From assembly GCA_905221605.1 (NCBI GenBank), contig CAJNDS010002336.1:1-55000 (forward strand): a stretch of 55,000 nt of DNA. Direction: 5' to 3'. Made by a program: the position numbers and the translations under genes. The notes beneath the pieces are model-generated. The model saw nothing but the letters and a program-made list of their open reading frames with translations, was not told where the DNA came from and did no database searches. How positions within the stretch are numbered: position 1 is the first letter of the stretch; the number at the start of each line of letters is the position of its first letter. Of this stretch, positions 8,604 to 21,199 are shown piece after piece. This stretch comes from Symbiodinium natans. Taxonomy: Eukaryota > Sar > Dinophyceae > Suessiales > Symbiodiniaceae.

Positions 8604-11600
8604 CCTAAACCCTGAGCCCCTTGTACGTGACGCAAGATTCGATAGACGCTGATGAATGAGATCCAACCAGCTCTGGAACGCCAAAAAGCTCGAAGCATCG
8701 AGCTTCCTGCAATCGAAGCACAAGTACTCCAAGTGCCCAAGTTAATTTCCTGGACCCGCAAGCTTAAGCTGAGCCTTAGGCTATTAGGGGGCGCGAGAAC
8801 CATTCATCACACTAAACGAGGGTTCCAGACGAAGCTCATATGCATACATGCTGCAGCCCTGCATTTGGCCTCGAGCTCCTCTGGGTCCTCTTCCTCGAGC
8901 CTTGGCCACACTTTGACTTTCATTCCGCGTTCGGCGCACCACACTGCCCCACATTCGAGGCACTGCCCTGCCGCCCTACGACGACCTGCGACTCAACTAG
9001 CGCTTCGCACCCATTTCAACCGAGGCGCCCTTCGCAGACCCTTTGCAAGCTCTCCTGCAGCGCCTGGCAGCTTAATCGTTGTCTCACGCAGAACGTTCAA
9101 GATGTGTCCTCTCTACATCTGTCTACTGTTTGTGCCTCGGGACTTGGTAGCGGGCGTTGCCTGTTTAAGTGCCGCCAAGGCTGTTCCTAGGTGCCCACAA
9201 ACAGCTCCATGCCCTTGACCCGAACCGCCACTTCAAAGCCCCGGCAGACACAGGCGGAAACAAGACGCAGCCCGAGGGCGCTCAAGGCAGAACGCGTCTG
9301 AGCTAGAGTGGGAACCGGAGGCTCATCCAAGAATGTCCAAGGTAGCCGAAGAGTATACCTAAAGCGCCAGACAACGCGGGCCGATTCACCATCACGTAAA
9401 CTTCGCATAACTTCGCTAGGCCTGACACCAAGACACCAGCGAAAAATGCAACATCGCAAGTCAACGGCTGCCTAAACCCTGAGCCCCTTGTACGTGACGC
9501 AAGATTCAATAGACGCTGATGAATGAGATCCAACCAGCTCTGGAACGCCAAAAAGCTCGAAGCATCGAGCTTCCTGCAATCGAAGCACAAGCACTCCAAG
9601 TGCCCAAGTTAATTTCCTGGACCCGCAAGCTTAAGCTGAGCCTTAGGCTATTAGGGGGCGCGAGAACCATTCATCGCACTAAACGAGGGTTCCAGACGAG
9701 GCTCATATGCATACATGCTGCAACCCGGCATTTGGCCTCGAGCTCCTCTGGGTCCTCTTCCTCGAGCCTTGGCCACACTTTGACTTTCATTCCGCGTTCG
9801 GCGCACCACACTGCCCCACATTCGAGGCACTGCCCTGCCGCCCTACGACGACCTGCGACTCAACTAGCGCTTCGCACCCATTTCAACCGAGGCGCCCTTC
9901 GCAGACCCTTTGCAAGCTCTCCTGCAGCGCCTGGCAGCTTAATCGTTGTCTCACACGCAGAACGTTCAAGATGTGTCCTGTCTACATCTGTCTACTGTTT
10001 TTGCCTCGGGACTTGGTAGCGGGCGTTGCCTGTTTAAATGCCGCCAAGGCTGTTCCTAGGTGCCCACAAACAGCTCCACGCCCTTGACCCGAATCGCCAC
10101 TTCAAAGCCCCGGCAGACACAGGCGGAAACAAGACGCAGCCCAAGGGCGCTCAAGGCAGAACGCGTCTGAGCTAGAGTGGGAACCGGAGGCTCATCCAAG
10201 AATGTCCAAGGTAGCCGAAGAGTATACCTAAAGCGCCAGACAACGCGGGCCGATTCACCATCACGTAAACTTCGCATAACTTCGCTAGGCCTGACACCAA
10301 GACACCAGGGAAAAATGCAACATCGCAAGTCAACGGCTGCCTAAACCCTGAGCCCCTTGTACGTGACGCAAGATTCAATGACTCTGATGAATGAGATCCA
10401 ACCAGCTCTGGAACGCCAAAAAGCTCGAAGCATCGAGCTTCCTGCAATCGAAGCACAAGTACTCCAAGTGCCCAAGTTAATTTCCTGGACCCGCAAGCTT
10501 AAGCTGAGCCTTAGGCTATTAGGGGGCGCGAGAACCATTCATCGCACTAAACGATACATGCTGCAACCCTGCATTTGGCCTCGAGCTCCTCTGGGTCCTC
10601 TTCCTCGAGCCTTGGCCACACTTTGACTTTCATTCCGCGTTCGGCGCACCACACTGCCCCACATTCGAGGCACTGCCCTGCCGCCCTACGACGACCTGCG
10701 ACTCAACTAGCGCTTCGCACCCATTTCAACCGAGGCGCCCTTCGCAGACCCTTTGCAAGCTCTCCTGCAGCGCCTGGCAGATTAATCGTTGTCTCACGCA
10801 GAACGTTTAAGATGTGTCCTGTCTACATCTGTCTACTGTTTTGCCTCGGGACTTGGTAGCGGGCGTTGCCTGTTTAAATGCCGCCAAGGCTGTTCCTAGG
10901 TGCCCACAAACAGCTCCATGCCCTTGACCCGAATCGCCACTTCAAAGCCCCGGCAGACACAGGCGGAAACAAGACGCAGCCCAAGGGCGCTCAAGGCAGA
11001 ACGCGTCTGAGCTAGAGTGGGAACCGGAGGCTCATCCAAGAATGTCCAAGGTAGCCGAAGAGTATACCTAAAGCGCCAGACAACGCGGGCCGATTCACCA
11101 TCACGTAAACTTCGCATAACTTCGCTAGGCCTGACACCAAGACACCAGGGAAAAATGCAACATCGCAAGTCAACGGCTGCCTAAACCCTGAGCCCCTTGT
11201 ACGTGACGCAAGATTCAATAGACGCTGATGAATGAGATCCAACCAGCTCTGGAACGCCAAAAAGCTCGAAGCATCGAGCTTCCTGCAATCGAAGCACAAG
11301 TACTCCAAGTGCCCAAGTTAATTTCCTGGACCCGCAAGCTTAAGCTGAGCCTTAGGCTATTAGGGGGCGCGAGAACCATTCATCGCACTAAACGATACAT
11401 GCTGCAACCCTGCATTTGGCCTCGAGCTCCTCTGGGTCCTCTTCCTCGAGCCTTGGCCACACTTTGACTTTCATTCCGCGTTCGGCGCACCACACTGCCC
11501 CACATTCGAGGCACTGCCCTGCCGCCCTACGACGACCTGCGACTCAACTAGCGCTTCGCACCCATTTCAACCGAGGCGCCCTTCGCAGACCCTTTGCAAG

Positions 11601-11943
11601 CTCTCCTGCAGCGCCTGGCAGCTTAATCGTTGTCTCACGCAGAACGTTTAAGATGTGTCCTGTCTACATCTGTCTACTGTTTTGCTTCGGGACTTGGTAG
11701 CGGGCGTTGCCTGTTTAAATGCCGCCAAGGCTGTTCCTAGGTGCCCACAAACAGCTCCACGCCCTTGACCCGAATCGCCACTTCAAAGCCCCGGCAGACA
11801 CAGGCGGAAACAAGACGCAGCCCAAGGGCGCTCAAGGCAGAACGCGTCTGAGCTAGAGTGGGAACCGGAGGCTCATCCAAGAATGTCCAAGGTAGCCGAA
11901 GAGTATACCTAAAGCGCCAGACAACGCGGGCCGATTCACCATC
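8604..11943. repeat. Four tandem copies of an ~840-870 bp unit
   Basis: Units start at the CCTAAACCCTGAGCC motif at 8604, 9471, 10340 and 11180, so periods are 867, 869 and 840 bp. The fourth is cut off at 11943, where GATTCACCATC runs into unrelated sequence. Units 3 and 4 share a deletion of about 29 bp after CACTAAACGA. Identity is very high by eye, so the expansion is recent. Long open frames on the + strand (for example 8652-9218) are duplicated with the unit and have no recognised domain. Confidence 0.97.
9196..9358 (-). CDS. Possible exon repeated in each unit (unit 1 copy)
   Basis: On the - strand an acceptor GCGCTTTAG|GTATAC is followed by about 55 open codons reading YTLRLPWTFLDEPP and then RSALSALGLRLVSACVCRGF, with TAG at 9187. 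A GC donor (GTGG|GCACC) precedes the stop. The same possible exon is present in the other three units, ending at 10227, 11067 and 11908. The few differences between copies (Val to Ile, Met to Val) are conservative. No family is recognised. It could be a duplicated exon of the - strand gene at 6.8-8.3 kb, or chance. Confidence 0.3.
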
Positions 11944-12204
11944 CAACGCTAGCAGCGGCGCACAGCTCAAGATCCAGAACGCTCAGTGTTTACAACCCCA
12001 CGAGGAGCCATGCCTGCAACTGGTCCCAAGGGCAATGTGATGCTAACCGAATCAGTGGAGCTACCTCTGCAAAGGATGGGATGGATGGACAGATGGAAGG
12101 AAAGAGTTTTCGCACCGTGCTGTGCTGTGCACAAGCACCTGACTCTACACATAAACTATAGACATGTACAAACAAAGTATCCCAAGCAGAAAACAACTCG
12201 GTTG

Positions 12205-12241
12205 GTGTTGGTGTTGGTGTTGCTGTTGCTGTCGCGCTGTC

Positions 12242-12297
<56 letters not shown>

Positions 12298-12480
12298 TGT
12301 TGCTGTTGTTGTTGTTGTTGGTGGTGGTGGTGGCGGTGGTGGCGGCTGTGGCAGTGGCGGCGGTAGTGAGGTGGTGCCGCTGCTGTCATTCTCGTTGCGG
12401 TTGTTTTTTTTGTTGATGCTTTGCTGCTGCTGCTGCTGCTGCTCTCGTCGTCGTCGTCGTCATAGTTGTTGCTGTCTTTT
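12205..12480. repeat. GTT/GCT/GTG triplet tract
   Basis: Imperfect triplet runs: GTTGGT, then TGC/TTG, then GTGGTGGCGG, then TGCTGC and TCGTCG. All frames give homopolymer-like translations. There is no gene. Confidence 0.9.
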
Positions 12481-13310
12481 CCTTTCTGTTATTCTTCTTG
12501 TTCTGTGCTTCTCGTTCCTGGTCTCCCAAGCCTCCCCCCTCTGAGGATCCAAAACGTTAATAATTTTAATAATGCCTCCGAAGACTAGTTTCACGGGATA
12601 TGAAGTAAGCGGTCTTTCAGAAGGCTTCGATTCTAAAGGTCTGAGAAGGGGGATGAGAATGCATTTGCACGAGGGATGAGCGATATCCTTTGTGTTTCCT
12701 TCATATGATGGGCATCTTACATGACAAGCAGATTCATCGCAGTGCTGTGGTTTCCATAATTTAAAGGTGTGACAGAACAGAACCGTATGGAATTGTATCA
12801 AGGGCGTAGGCTATCCTGGATTTCAGCGGCCAAACTAGGAGACCCAAGATGTGATGGAAATTTGCTGGGTTGCCATGTTTTCCGTGTTAGAAACTATGCA
12901 AAACGTCTTCAAAGCATGATTCGGGGATTTCCTGGATGTCATCGAAGTGTTTTCTTGTTATGATTTCCCTCAACCCTTTTTCGTCAACCCTAAACCTCCT
13001 AAACACTAACGACCTCAGTCCATCAACCCCTTGCCCTAAACTCTCAACCGTATAGTGCTGCATAGGTACAATTTGGCACACATGAGATAACCATACACCA
13101 CCCTTTTTTTCTAAAGCTTTTTGGCTGAAAAGAGGTTCATATGCAGGGGGATTTTTATACTTGTGTTGCCCGAGATGTCATCGCAGGTACAGTAGCAGCC
13201 TTCTGCAACGCAACCGTGCGCGACATGGAGCTTGGGGGGTCTCATACAAGGCTCAGCAACATGACATTCAACATTGACATGGCAACTTGCCTTAAGATCT
13301 CTCTGCTTAC
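12481..13310. other. No gene seen
   Basis: Ordinary-composition DNA with short open frames on both strands. AACCCTAAACCTCCTAAAC near 12985 is telomere-like. Nothing is supported as coding. Confidence 0.35.
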
Positions 13311-13380
13311 CCGAGGCGTTGGGGCCGTCCGAGGTCTCCACCTGCTCCTCTGCATCAGAATCGCAATCAGCAACGCTGCC
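13311..13380 (-). CDS. Possible short exon, acidic
   Basis: A consensus donor GCCTCGG|GTAAGC at the low end and an AG|G acceptor (TTGCAAG|GGCAGC) enclose about 23 codons reading GSVADCDSDAEEQVETSDGP. It lies on the strand of the gene downstream at 8.3 kb, so it might be an upstream exon of it. The splice sites are good but the exon is short. Confidence 0.3.
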
Positions 13381-13459
13381 CTTGCAAGTCTTCACAACTT
13401 GCGCGCTACTGCTTCAGCGGCTACGATAACAACAGCAACCACAACTACCTCTGTACGTT

Positions 13460-13482
13460 GGACCTTTAGGGTCTATGTGAGG
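13460..13482 (+). repeat. Left arm of a 23-bp inverted repeat around the repeat block
   Basis: This 23-bp sequence, with core ACCTTTAGGGTCTATGTGAG, is the exact reverse complement of 17804-17826. Confidence 0.7.
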
Positions 13483-13599
13483 CAATGTCCTTGTTTGCCT
13501 ATTGAAACCTATCGAAACTCATGTATGTGATTCAAAACATGAAAGTAACGCAGGGATTCGACTTGGGGATTTGGGGTTCAGGCCATAGGCTTTAGGATT

Positions 13600-13740
13600 T
13601 GGGTTTCAGGGCTCCCTCTCTGCTTCAGCAAATCTCTTTCTTTGTGATTCTTCCTTTTCATTCCTCTCAACCTCCTCCTCCTCCTCTTCCAACTCTACGA
13701 AACATACCACTCAGATAAGAAAAGAAAGAGACAGAGAGAC

Positions 13741-13776
<36 letters not shown>

Positions 13777-15430
13777 TGAGTGTGAGCCCCTTGGGGAAGC
13801 CCCTTGGGGCGGCCTTTCGGGGGGTGATACGCCTAGCAAGCAAGCAAGCAAGAGTGTGAGAGGGACCAAGAAAGAAAGAACGAGACCAAGAGCGAGAGAT
13901 GGAGGCAAGGAGAGGAGAGTGAGGGGGAGGAGCAAGAATGCAAACTCCTATCTTTCTCTTTAGCAATAGAAAAACTTATATGGACTTGAGAAGTGGAAAG
14001 CCAAGAGACCCTCTCTCTCTCACGGTCTATGCTTCTCTGAATGCCTCGCCATGTCTCATTCCCGCTCTCCTTCTTCAAATCTCTTCCTCCGTAGTTCTTC
14101 CTGTCATTCGTCTCCCCCTTCTCTTCCTCTTACAATTCTACAAGACACACCACTCAGAAAAGAAAGAAAGAGAGAGAGAGAGAGAGAGGGAAAGAGAGAA
14201 AGAGAGAAAGAGAGAGAGAGAGGGACCAGGAAAGAAAGAACGAGACCGAGAGCGAGAGCAAGAGCGACGGGGGGAGAAGAGAAGGAAACGCTAAAGTTCT
14301 TCCTTTTCCCGATTTACAACTTGCGAAGCCCATTTGGTCGAGGCATTTTTGGCGCTTTCCCTGTACCCCTTCACCCAAACCCTCCTCTTGCAATTCTACG
14401 AGGCATACCACTCAGAGAGAGAAAGTGAGAGTGAGAGTGAGAGAGAGACCAAGAAAGAAAGAACGAGACCGAGAGCGAGAGCAAGAGGAAGAAGAGAAGA
14501 GGGAGAAGCAAGGTAGGAAGAAAGTGTCATCTCCTCTTCTGTCTTTTCTTTTTCTCTTTCTCTTTAGCAAGAAAGAAAACAGATATGGACTTGAGAAGAG
14601 GAAAGCCAGGAGACCCTCTCTCTCCCACGGTCTATGCTTCTCTCAATCTCTCTCCTTCTTCAAATCTCTCTCTTCGTAGTTCTAGTTCTTCCTTTCGTTC
14701 CCCTCCCCCTTCTACCACTCAGAAAAGAAAGGAAAGACAAAGAGTGGGAGAGAGTGCAAGGGGCGGGGAAAACCCTTGCCCTCAAGCCCGCTGAAAGAAA
14801 AAAGAGAGTGCGCGAGAGGGGGCTGGGGAAGAGAGAAGAGTGAGGAGAATCGTGAGAAAAAGGTGTAGACTCCCCTTCTCTCCTGTGTTCTGGTCTAAAC
14901 AGTGAAGAAAAGGAGAGCCAAGAGGCCCGTTCTCTCTCCCACGGTCTATGCCTTTCTCCATGCCTTGCGTCGTCTCATTCCCTCTCTCCTTCTGCAAATC
15001 TCTTGGAAGCTGATGCTCGGTTTTTTGTGCGGGGCAGGTGCCTCAGGCGACGCCTTCATCTCATTCCGCCTTCCCGTACCACTTCAAAAGAAAAGTGAGG
15101 AGATAGAGAGAAAGAGACGGGGTCAGGGGGAGAGAAGACACAGGGGCAAGAACAAGGTAGAAGAACATGTAAATTCCTTTTCTCTATTATCTTTTCTTTT
15201 CTTTTTAGCAATCTCACTCCCTCTCTGCTTCAGCAAATCTCTTTCTTTGTGGTTCTTCCTTTTCATTCCTCTCAACCTCCTCCTCCTCCTCCTCTTCCAA
15301 CTCTACGAGACATACCACTCAGATAAGAAAAGAACGAGAGAGAGCGAGAGAGCGAGAGAGAGAGAGAGAGAGACAGAGAGCGAGAGACAGACAGAAACAG
15401 AAAGGGGGAGCCAAGAGGCCCATTTTCTCA
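13600..15430. repeat. Degenerate ~400-bp higher-order repeat with GA arrays
   Basis: The block TCTACGA(A/G)(A/G)CATACCACTCAGA followed by a GA-rich array recurs near 13690, 14130, 14395, 14715 and 15300. A second block (GGACTTGAGAAG..GGAAAGCCA(A/G)GAGACCC..CACGGTCTATGC) recurs near 13983, 14585 and 14905. Together they form about five diverged units. Low-complexity open frames here are not genes. Confidence 0.75.
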
Positions 15431-15689
15431 GCTGACTAAAACACTGGAAACACTGGATGATCAAGTTGAGGGTTTCCAAGGACGCCAAACTAGCGAACAT
15501 CCCTATGTTTGGGCCTTTAAGGGAATTCTTGTCCAAATGGCTAAAACATCACAGAAATGCGCCATTTCAGAGTGTGAAAAAATCACAAAACCACTGAAAA
15601 TCCCTAGGTTTTGGCCTAAACTATTAAAGGCCAAAAATGGTCAAAATTCGTGAAAATGATTAATTTGAGGGTTTCCAAGGGCGCCGAAC

Positions 15690-16897
15690 TGGCGAAAATC
15701 ACTATGTTTGGGCCTTTGAGGGAATTCCTTGAAGGCCGAAATGGTTAAGAATCACAAGAATGTGCATTTTTAGAGTCTGAAAGAAGCCCAGCGACGACAA
15801 AACGTCACGGAACAAATCGTACATATACTATGGTCCCAGCGACGACAAAACGTCGCGGAACAAATCGTACATATGCATAAGGATTTTCGCTATTTTGGCG
15901 CCCTGGGGATTTTCGTGATTTTGGATGATTTCAAGCCTTTGGGGATTTCCCTCAAGCTCAAAACATAAGGATTTTCCCTATTGGCGCCCTGGAAATACTC
16001 AAGTAAATCAGTTTAATGTGTTTTTTTTTTTTTTTTTTTTTTTTTTAACGATTTTGGCTCTTGAAGGAGTTTCCTTGAGGCCTAAAATAGTCCAAAATCA
16101 CGAAAATGCATCATGTGATGGCTCCAAAAAATATCATCAAAATTTCGGAAATCCGTATGTTTTGGCCTTAAGGAAAATCCTTAAAGAGCCAAAATCGTAA
16201 AAAAAAAAACCCACACACACACACTTAAAATGATTAATTTGAGTATTGCCAGGGCGCCAAAATAGGGAAAATCCTTATGTCTTGAGCTTCAGGAAAATCC
16301 TCAAAGCCTTGAAATCGTCCAAAATCACAAAAATGCACCATTTGATGGTGAGAACAAATACCAGATTGAAAAAAACCCACATGTTTTGGCTTTAACGAAA
16401 ATCCTTAAAGAGCCAAAATCGTAAAAAAAAAAACCACACACACACACACTTAAAATGATTAATTTGAGTATTGCCAGGGCGCCAAAATAGGGAAAATCCT
16501 TATGTCTTGAGCTTCAGGAAAATCCTCAAAGCCTTGAAATCGTCCAAAATCACAAAAATGCACCATTTGATGGTGAGAACAAATACCAGATTGAAAAAAA
16601 ACCCACATGTTTTGGCTTTAACGAAAATCCTTAAAGAGCCAAAATCGTAAAAACAGTAAAATGATCAATTTGAATATTTCCAGGGCGCCAAAATAGCGAA
16701 AATCCTTATGCATATGTACGATTTGTTCCGCGACGTTTTGTCGTCGCTGGGACCATAGTATATGTACGATTTGTTCCGTGACGTTTTGTCGTCGCTGGGC
16801 TTCTTTCAAACTCAGAAAATGCGCATTTTTGTGGTTTTTAAGCATTTCGGCCTTCAAGGAATTCCCTCAAAGGCCCAAACATAGGGATTTTCGCTAG
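15690..16897. mobile_element. Foldback (long inverted repeat) element
   Basis: 15690-15905 and 16681-16897 are inverted copies of about 215 bp, nearly identical by eye, around a ~775-bp loop. Each arm holds two tandem copies of CCAGCGACGACAAAACGTC plus CGGAACAAATCGTACATAT. The loop contains no transposase. Its AT-rich sequence carries phrases like GGGCGCCAAAATAGGGAAAA. This may be a non-autonomous foldback/MITE-like element. Target-site duplications were not resolved. Confidence 0.75.
16225..16650. repeat. Tandem duplication inside the foldback loop
   Basis: Two almost identical copies of about 220 bp (near 16225-16440 and 16448-16655). Each starts TTAAAATGATTAATTTGAGT; the first copy ends in a poly-A plus (CA)n stretch and the second at a plain poly-A. 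Confidence 0.9.
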
Positions 16898-16904
16898 GAT
16901 TTAA

Positions 16905-17785
16905 AGCACTTGAAACACTTGAAACAGAAAATCGGGATATTTTCTGTTGTCCTGGTTTTACAGAAATCGGGTTTTCGTTTCAAGTGTTTTCAAGTGTGTT
17001 TAAGTCCTCCCCCCCCCCGCCCTCCCTCGCCCCAGGACCGTCCTGGGGGACCCCCCCCCAGAGTTTTCTGTTTCAAGTGTTTCTGTGTTTCAAGTGTTTT
17101 AAGTCCCCCCCCCTCCTCGCCCCAGGACCGTCCTGGGGGACAACCCCCCCCAGAGTTAAAACACTTGAAACAGAAAATCGGGGGATTTTCTGTTTCAAGT
17201 GTTTCAAGTGTTTTAAGTGGTTTAAGTGGTTTAAGTCCTCCCCCCCCCCCCCCTCGCCCCAGGACCGTCCTGGGGTCCCCCCAGAGTTAAAACACTTGAA
17301 ACACTTGAAACAGAAAAACTGGGGGATTTTCTGTTTCAAGTGTTTCAAGTGTTCAAATCCCCCCCCTCTCGCCCCAGGACCGTCCTGGGACCCCCCCCCC
17401 CCCCCCCCAGAGTTAAAACACTAGAAACACTTGAACCACTTGAAGGACTTGAAACAGAACATCGGGGGATTTTCTGTTTCAAGTGTTTCAAGTGTTTAAG
17501 ATCCCCCCCCCTCTCAGGGCCGTCCTGGGACCCCCCCCCAGAGTTAAAACACTTGAAACACTTGAAAAACTTGAAACCGGAAATCGGGGGATTTTCTGTT
17601 TCAAGTGGTTTAAAACTTGAAACACGTGAAACAGAAAAAGCTGGGCGATTTTCTGTTTCAAGTGTTTTAAAACACTTGAAACACTTGAAACATAAAATCG
17701 GGGGATTTACTGTTTCAAGTGCTTTGAAACACTTGAAACACTTGAAACAGAAAATCGGGGGATTTTCTGTTTCAAATACACTGTC
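16905..17785. repeat. Minisatellite built of hairpin units
   Basis: About seven units of roughly 110-140 bp. Each carries a palindrome ACACTTGAAACAGAAAATC, GGGGG loop, GATTTTCTGTTTCAAGTGT. Most also hold a second palindrome CCCAGGACCGTCCTGGG inside a C-rich run. Later units (after 17560) keep only the first hairpin. Open frames on both strands are repeat translation. Confidence 0.92.
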
Positions 17786-17803
17786 CCTTCGGCAAAGGAG
17801 ATA

Positions 17804-17826
17804 CCTCACATAGACCCTAAAGGTCC
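17804..17826 (-). repeat. Right arm of the 23-bp inverted repeat
   Basis: Exact reverse complement of 13460-13482. It directly follows the hairpin minisatellite. Confidence 0.7.
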
Positions 17827-18488
17827 TTGCCACCAACTACCTCTACCAATTCCGCCGCGATTGCCACTGTATCCTACGATGGTGGCGACGACCACCAGGA
17901 CCTATCACTGCCATTGACGAAATCGGCAACTACTACTGCCAGGGGGCTATTACAACTACTAACCGGTCATACTACTCACGTTCCTGCACTTCCTCCTCCA
18001 GCTTTTTAACAATAATGAAGTGGGCACTGCCACGATGACTATTCCTTCTTCTACGACGGCGACTCCTACGAGTACTACGACAAAGACTAAATATTTAGTT
18101 CACTGCTTCTGCCGCCGCTCTTGCTGCTGTTGCTACTGTACTCTCCTCCCCCTGCTGCGGTCTTTACTCTTTCTACTGGGGAGGAGGTTCAGTGCGCATC
18201 CACGTTTTGGTCCACTGCGCATCTTTTGCAGTTCTCGGCCCAATTCGCGTTTGGTGTTTAGGGTTCAGGGCATGTCACGGCGCACATTCGACAAAGAACT
18301 CAACACCGCCCCCCCTCCCCCCCGCCCATTTTTACGATATCAGAAGCGACTGCAACTGCACAACTGTGACCACAACTTGTTCTTTTTTGCACTATTGGTA
18401 CCACGGTTGGTCTTCCGACTGTCCTTGCTCTCGTCTTGCTTGGTCCTAATGGCTGTTGTTACTCTTATTGGGATTGATGTGGCAATGT

Positions 18489-18489
<1 letters not shown>
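17827..18489. other. Triplet-biased, no gene seen
   Basis: The sequence is rich in GACGAC, ACTACT and TGCTGC patches, as if it were the decayed flank of a triplet repeat. The open frame through it into the CAG tract has no domain. Confidence 0.45.
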
Positions 18490-19395
<906 letters not shown>

Positions 19396-19714
19396 TCCTT
19401 CGTCGACATACCCCTTAGAACAGTATCTGGAAGCGACAAAATTTAAAAAACATGATTAACAAGAGCCGCTTAACCAGAAAAAAAGAACAACAGCGACCAC
19501 AACACAGTGGCAACCTTAACCGCTCCTCCTTGGCTTTCTGCCTCCTTGCAGGGTCCTCAGCAGGAGTTGGCTCACCTGGACCGTCCTTCTTTTTCTTGTC
19601 CTAGCGCTGGTTCTGGGAACCAACAGCTGGACGAGTCTAGACACGACATCGACAAACACACGCACACGCACACGCAGATGCAGATGCACTCGTGCAACCT
19701 CCCGTACACACACA

Positions 19715-19925
19715 CACATTCTCACCCTTTCAGAGGTGAAGATTTAAGCGCGAAAGCCAGCATGAGAATCTGGCTGATTCAGAAGTAGAAGGGAACAAAG
19801 ACGTTGCACAACATCTTAGCGCATCATGCGCAATTTGACTTGATTAAAAACTGCAGGCACGTGGAGTGAACGACCTCACTCTGTAGCACTGGAACATGAC
19901 TGAATACCTTAGTTACAGGTGTTTT

Positions 19926-19957
<32 letters not shown>

Positions 19958-19990
19958 GCTAGGGTAGTGCACAGAAAACCGTTGGGCCAC
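19715..19990 (+). repeat. Dispersed repeat with (AC)n tail, copy A
   Basis: It shares TTCAGAGGTGAAGAT, GAAGTAGAAGGGAACAAAGA, TGCACAACATCTTAGC and CTGCAGGCACGTGG with 21200-21480. Both copies are followed by a CA microsatellite (here 19927-19955). Confidence 0.55.
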
Positions 19991-20056
19991 TTTTGCACGC
20001 ACACAAAGTGAGCATTGTGGGTTGGTAATGCATGGTCCTAGAACGGGCCATAGCCA

Positions 20057-20296
20057 TTAGCGTACTGCAACGTCATGCGCCGGGCTGGCTTGTTTTTGCA
20101 GCATGGTTCGCTCTAACTGATTCCAGCTTTGATCGAGAATTCTCGTCAAAAAAACAGTGATGGAACCCTGGGCAGTGATGCGATCCTCATCGACTTGGGA
20201 TGAAAGACAGTTCAAATCTCTCAAATTCTGTGTCGACATGGGTTGAACTTCCGTAATTCGCTTTGCGAGGTTGGACACGTTCGCACGATTCGCCAT
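20057..20296 (-). CDS. Possible exon or short gene start, unrecognised
   Basis: The 79-codon frame begins ATGGCGAATCGTGCG and reads like ordinary protein (SNLAKRITEVQPMSTQNL, then LSSQVDEDRITAQGSI). After this a T-run occurs (ACTGTTTTTTT) that may be a donor, so the real exon may end near 20147. It lies downstream of, and on the same strand as, the SecA-like gene. It could be a further exon or a separate gene. No domain is recognised. Confidence 0.35.
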   Translation of the reverse strand: MANRANVSNLAKRITEVQPMSTQNLRDLNCLSSQVDEDRITAQGSITVFLTRILDQSWNQLERTMLQKQASPAHDVAVR

Positions 20297-21194
20297 AAGT
20301 GCAGGCCATGAGTGCCAGCCGCAAACTCAGAGAGCAAAGTCGAAATCAAGAACAAGAACAAAGGCATGGCTACGGAAACTGGAACGTGGTGCATGTGGCA
20401 TTTATACGCCGGCAATCAGCCCGGCAATGTTTATTCTCATTCTTGCAAGGCCAAACACGCTGACTTCATGATCGCTTGCTGCACAAGTAGTGCTTACTGA
20501 ACAAGACCCGACATTTGAAACAACAATGCCTAAGCTGGGGAATCCTTGTGGTGCACCGAGTTAGAGGAAACAAACTTGGCACCGTCAGACGATGTTGAAT
20601 CTTGTGGCAAAGGACCAGACAGCAACGTTGTGGATGAGCAAATCCACGAACGATCAGAGTTCCAACACTGACATAGGAATTCCGGTGACGATCTCTATGA
20701 TACTAAGCATCACGACTGTACGTGCTCTGAGTACTCCAGTAGTACCACTAGTGCCCGAAATGAACTCGGTATTCTGTTCACAAGACATGCACTTGTTACT
20801 CGCAAGACATTTCGCACAACGCAATTACTGATTCTTCAATTGCTAGTTAAATCGTACTTCGCAAGTCGTGACTCTTCATTCCGAATTCTGAACCTCGTAA
20901 TAAGCTTCGACTAATACTTGCAATTTAGAATGACTGCTTCCGAATTGATACTTACCAACTGATAAGTAGTGATTCCATAAAGACGGAATTGCTACAACCA
21001 TCAAGCAGGGACTTGAGATCAACTGGCCTCATGGGAGGATGTTCAAAACTTGAAGAATATAGCCAGCATGCATTGGCATGTAGCAATTTTAGCGGCCTGT
21101 CCCTATGCCTGAAGGCATCAGACGGGGTCCTGTACCTTGCGGGAATTCGAGGACTAAGGATTCTCCCGAGCTTTCAACGTCTAGAGTACAAATT
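20297..21194. other. No gene seen
   Basis: Ordinary-composition DNA. Open frames on the + strand near 20592-20831 and 20989-21231 have no domain, no splice support and no repeat. Confidence 0.35.
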
Positions 21195-21199
21195 CTCAG

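Noticed and set aside
8652-9218. 188-codon + strand frame repeated in each 870-bp unit
   Set aside because: Composition is Ser/His/Pro biased with no domain. It persists because the units are near-identical, and the opposite-strand exon has better splice signals.
8604-11943. CRISPR-like array
   Set aside because: Repeat units are ~870 bp with no short unique spacers; other arrays here also lack the repeat-spacer pattern, and the genome is eukaryotic.
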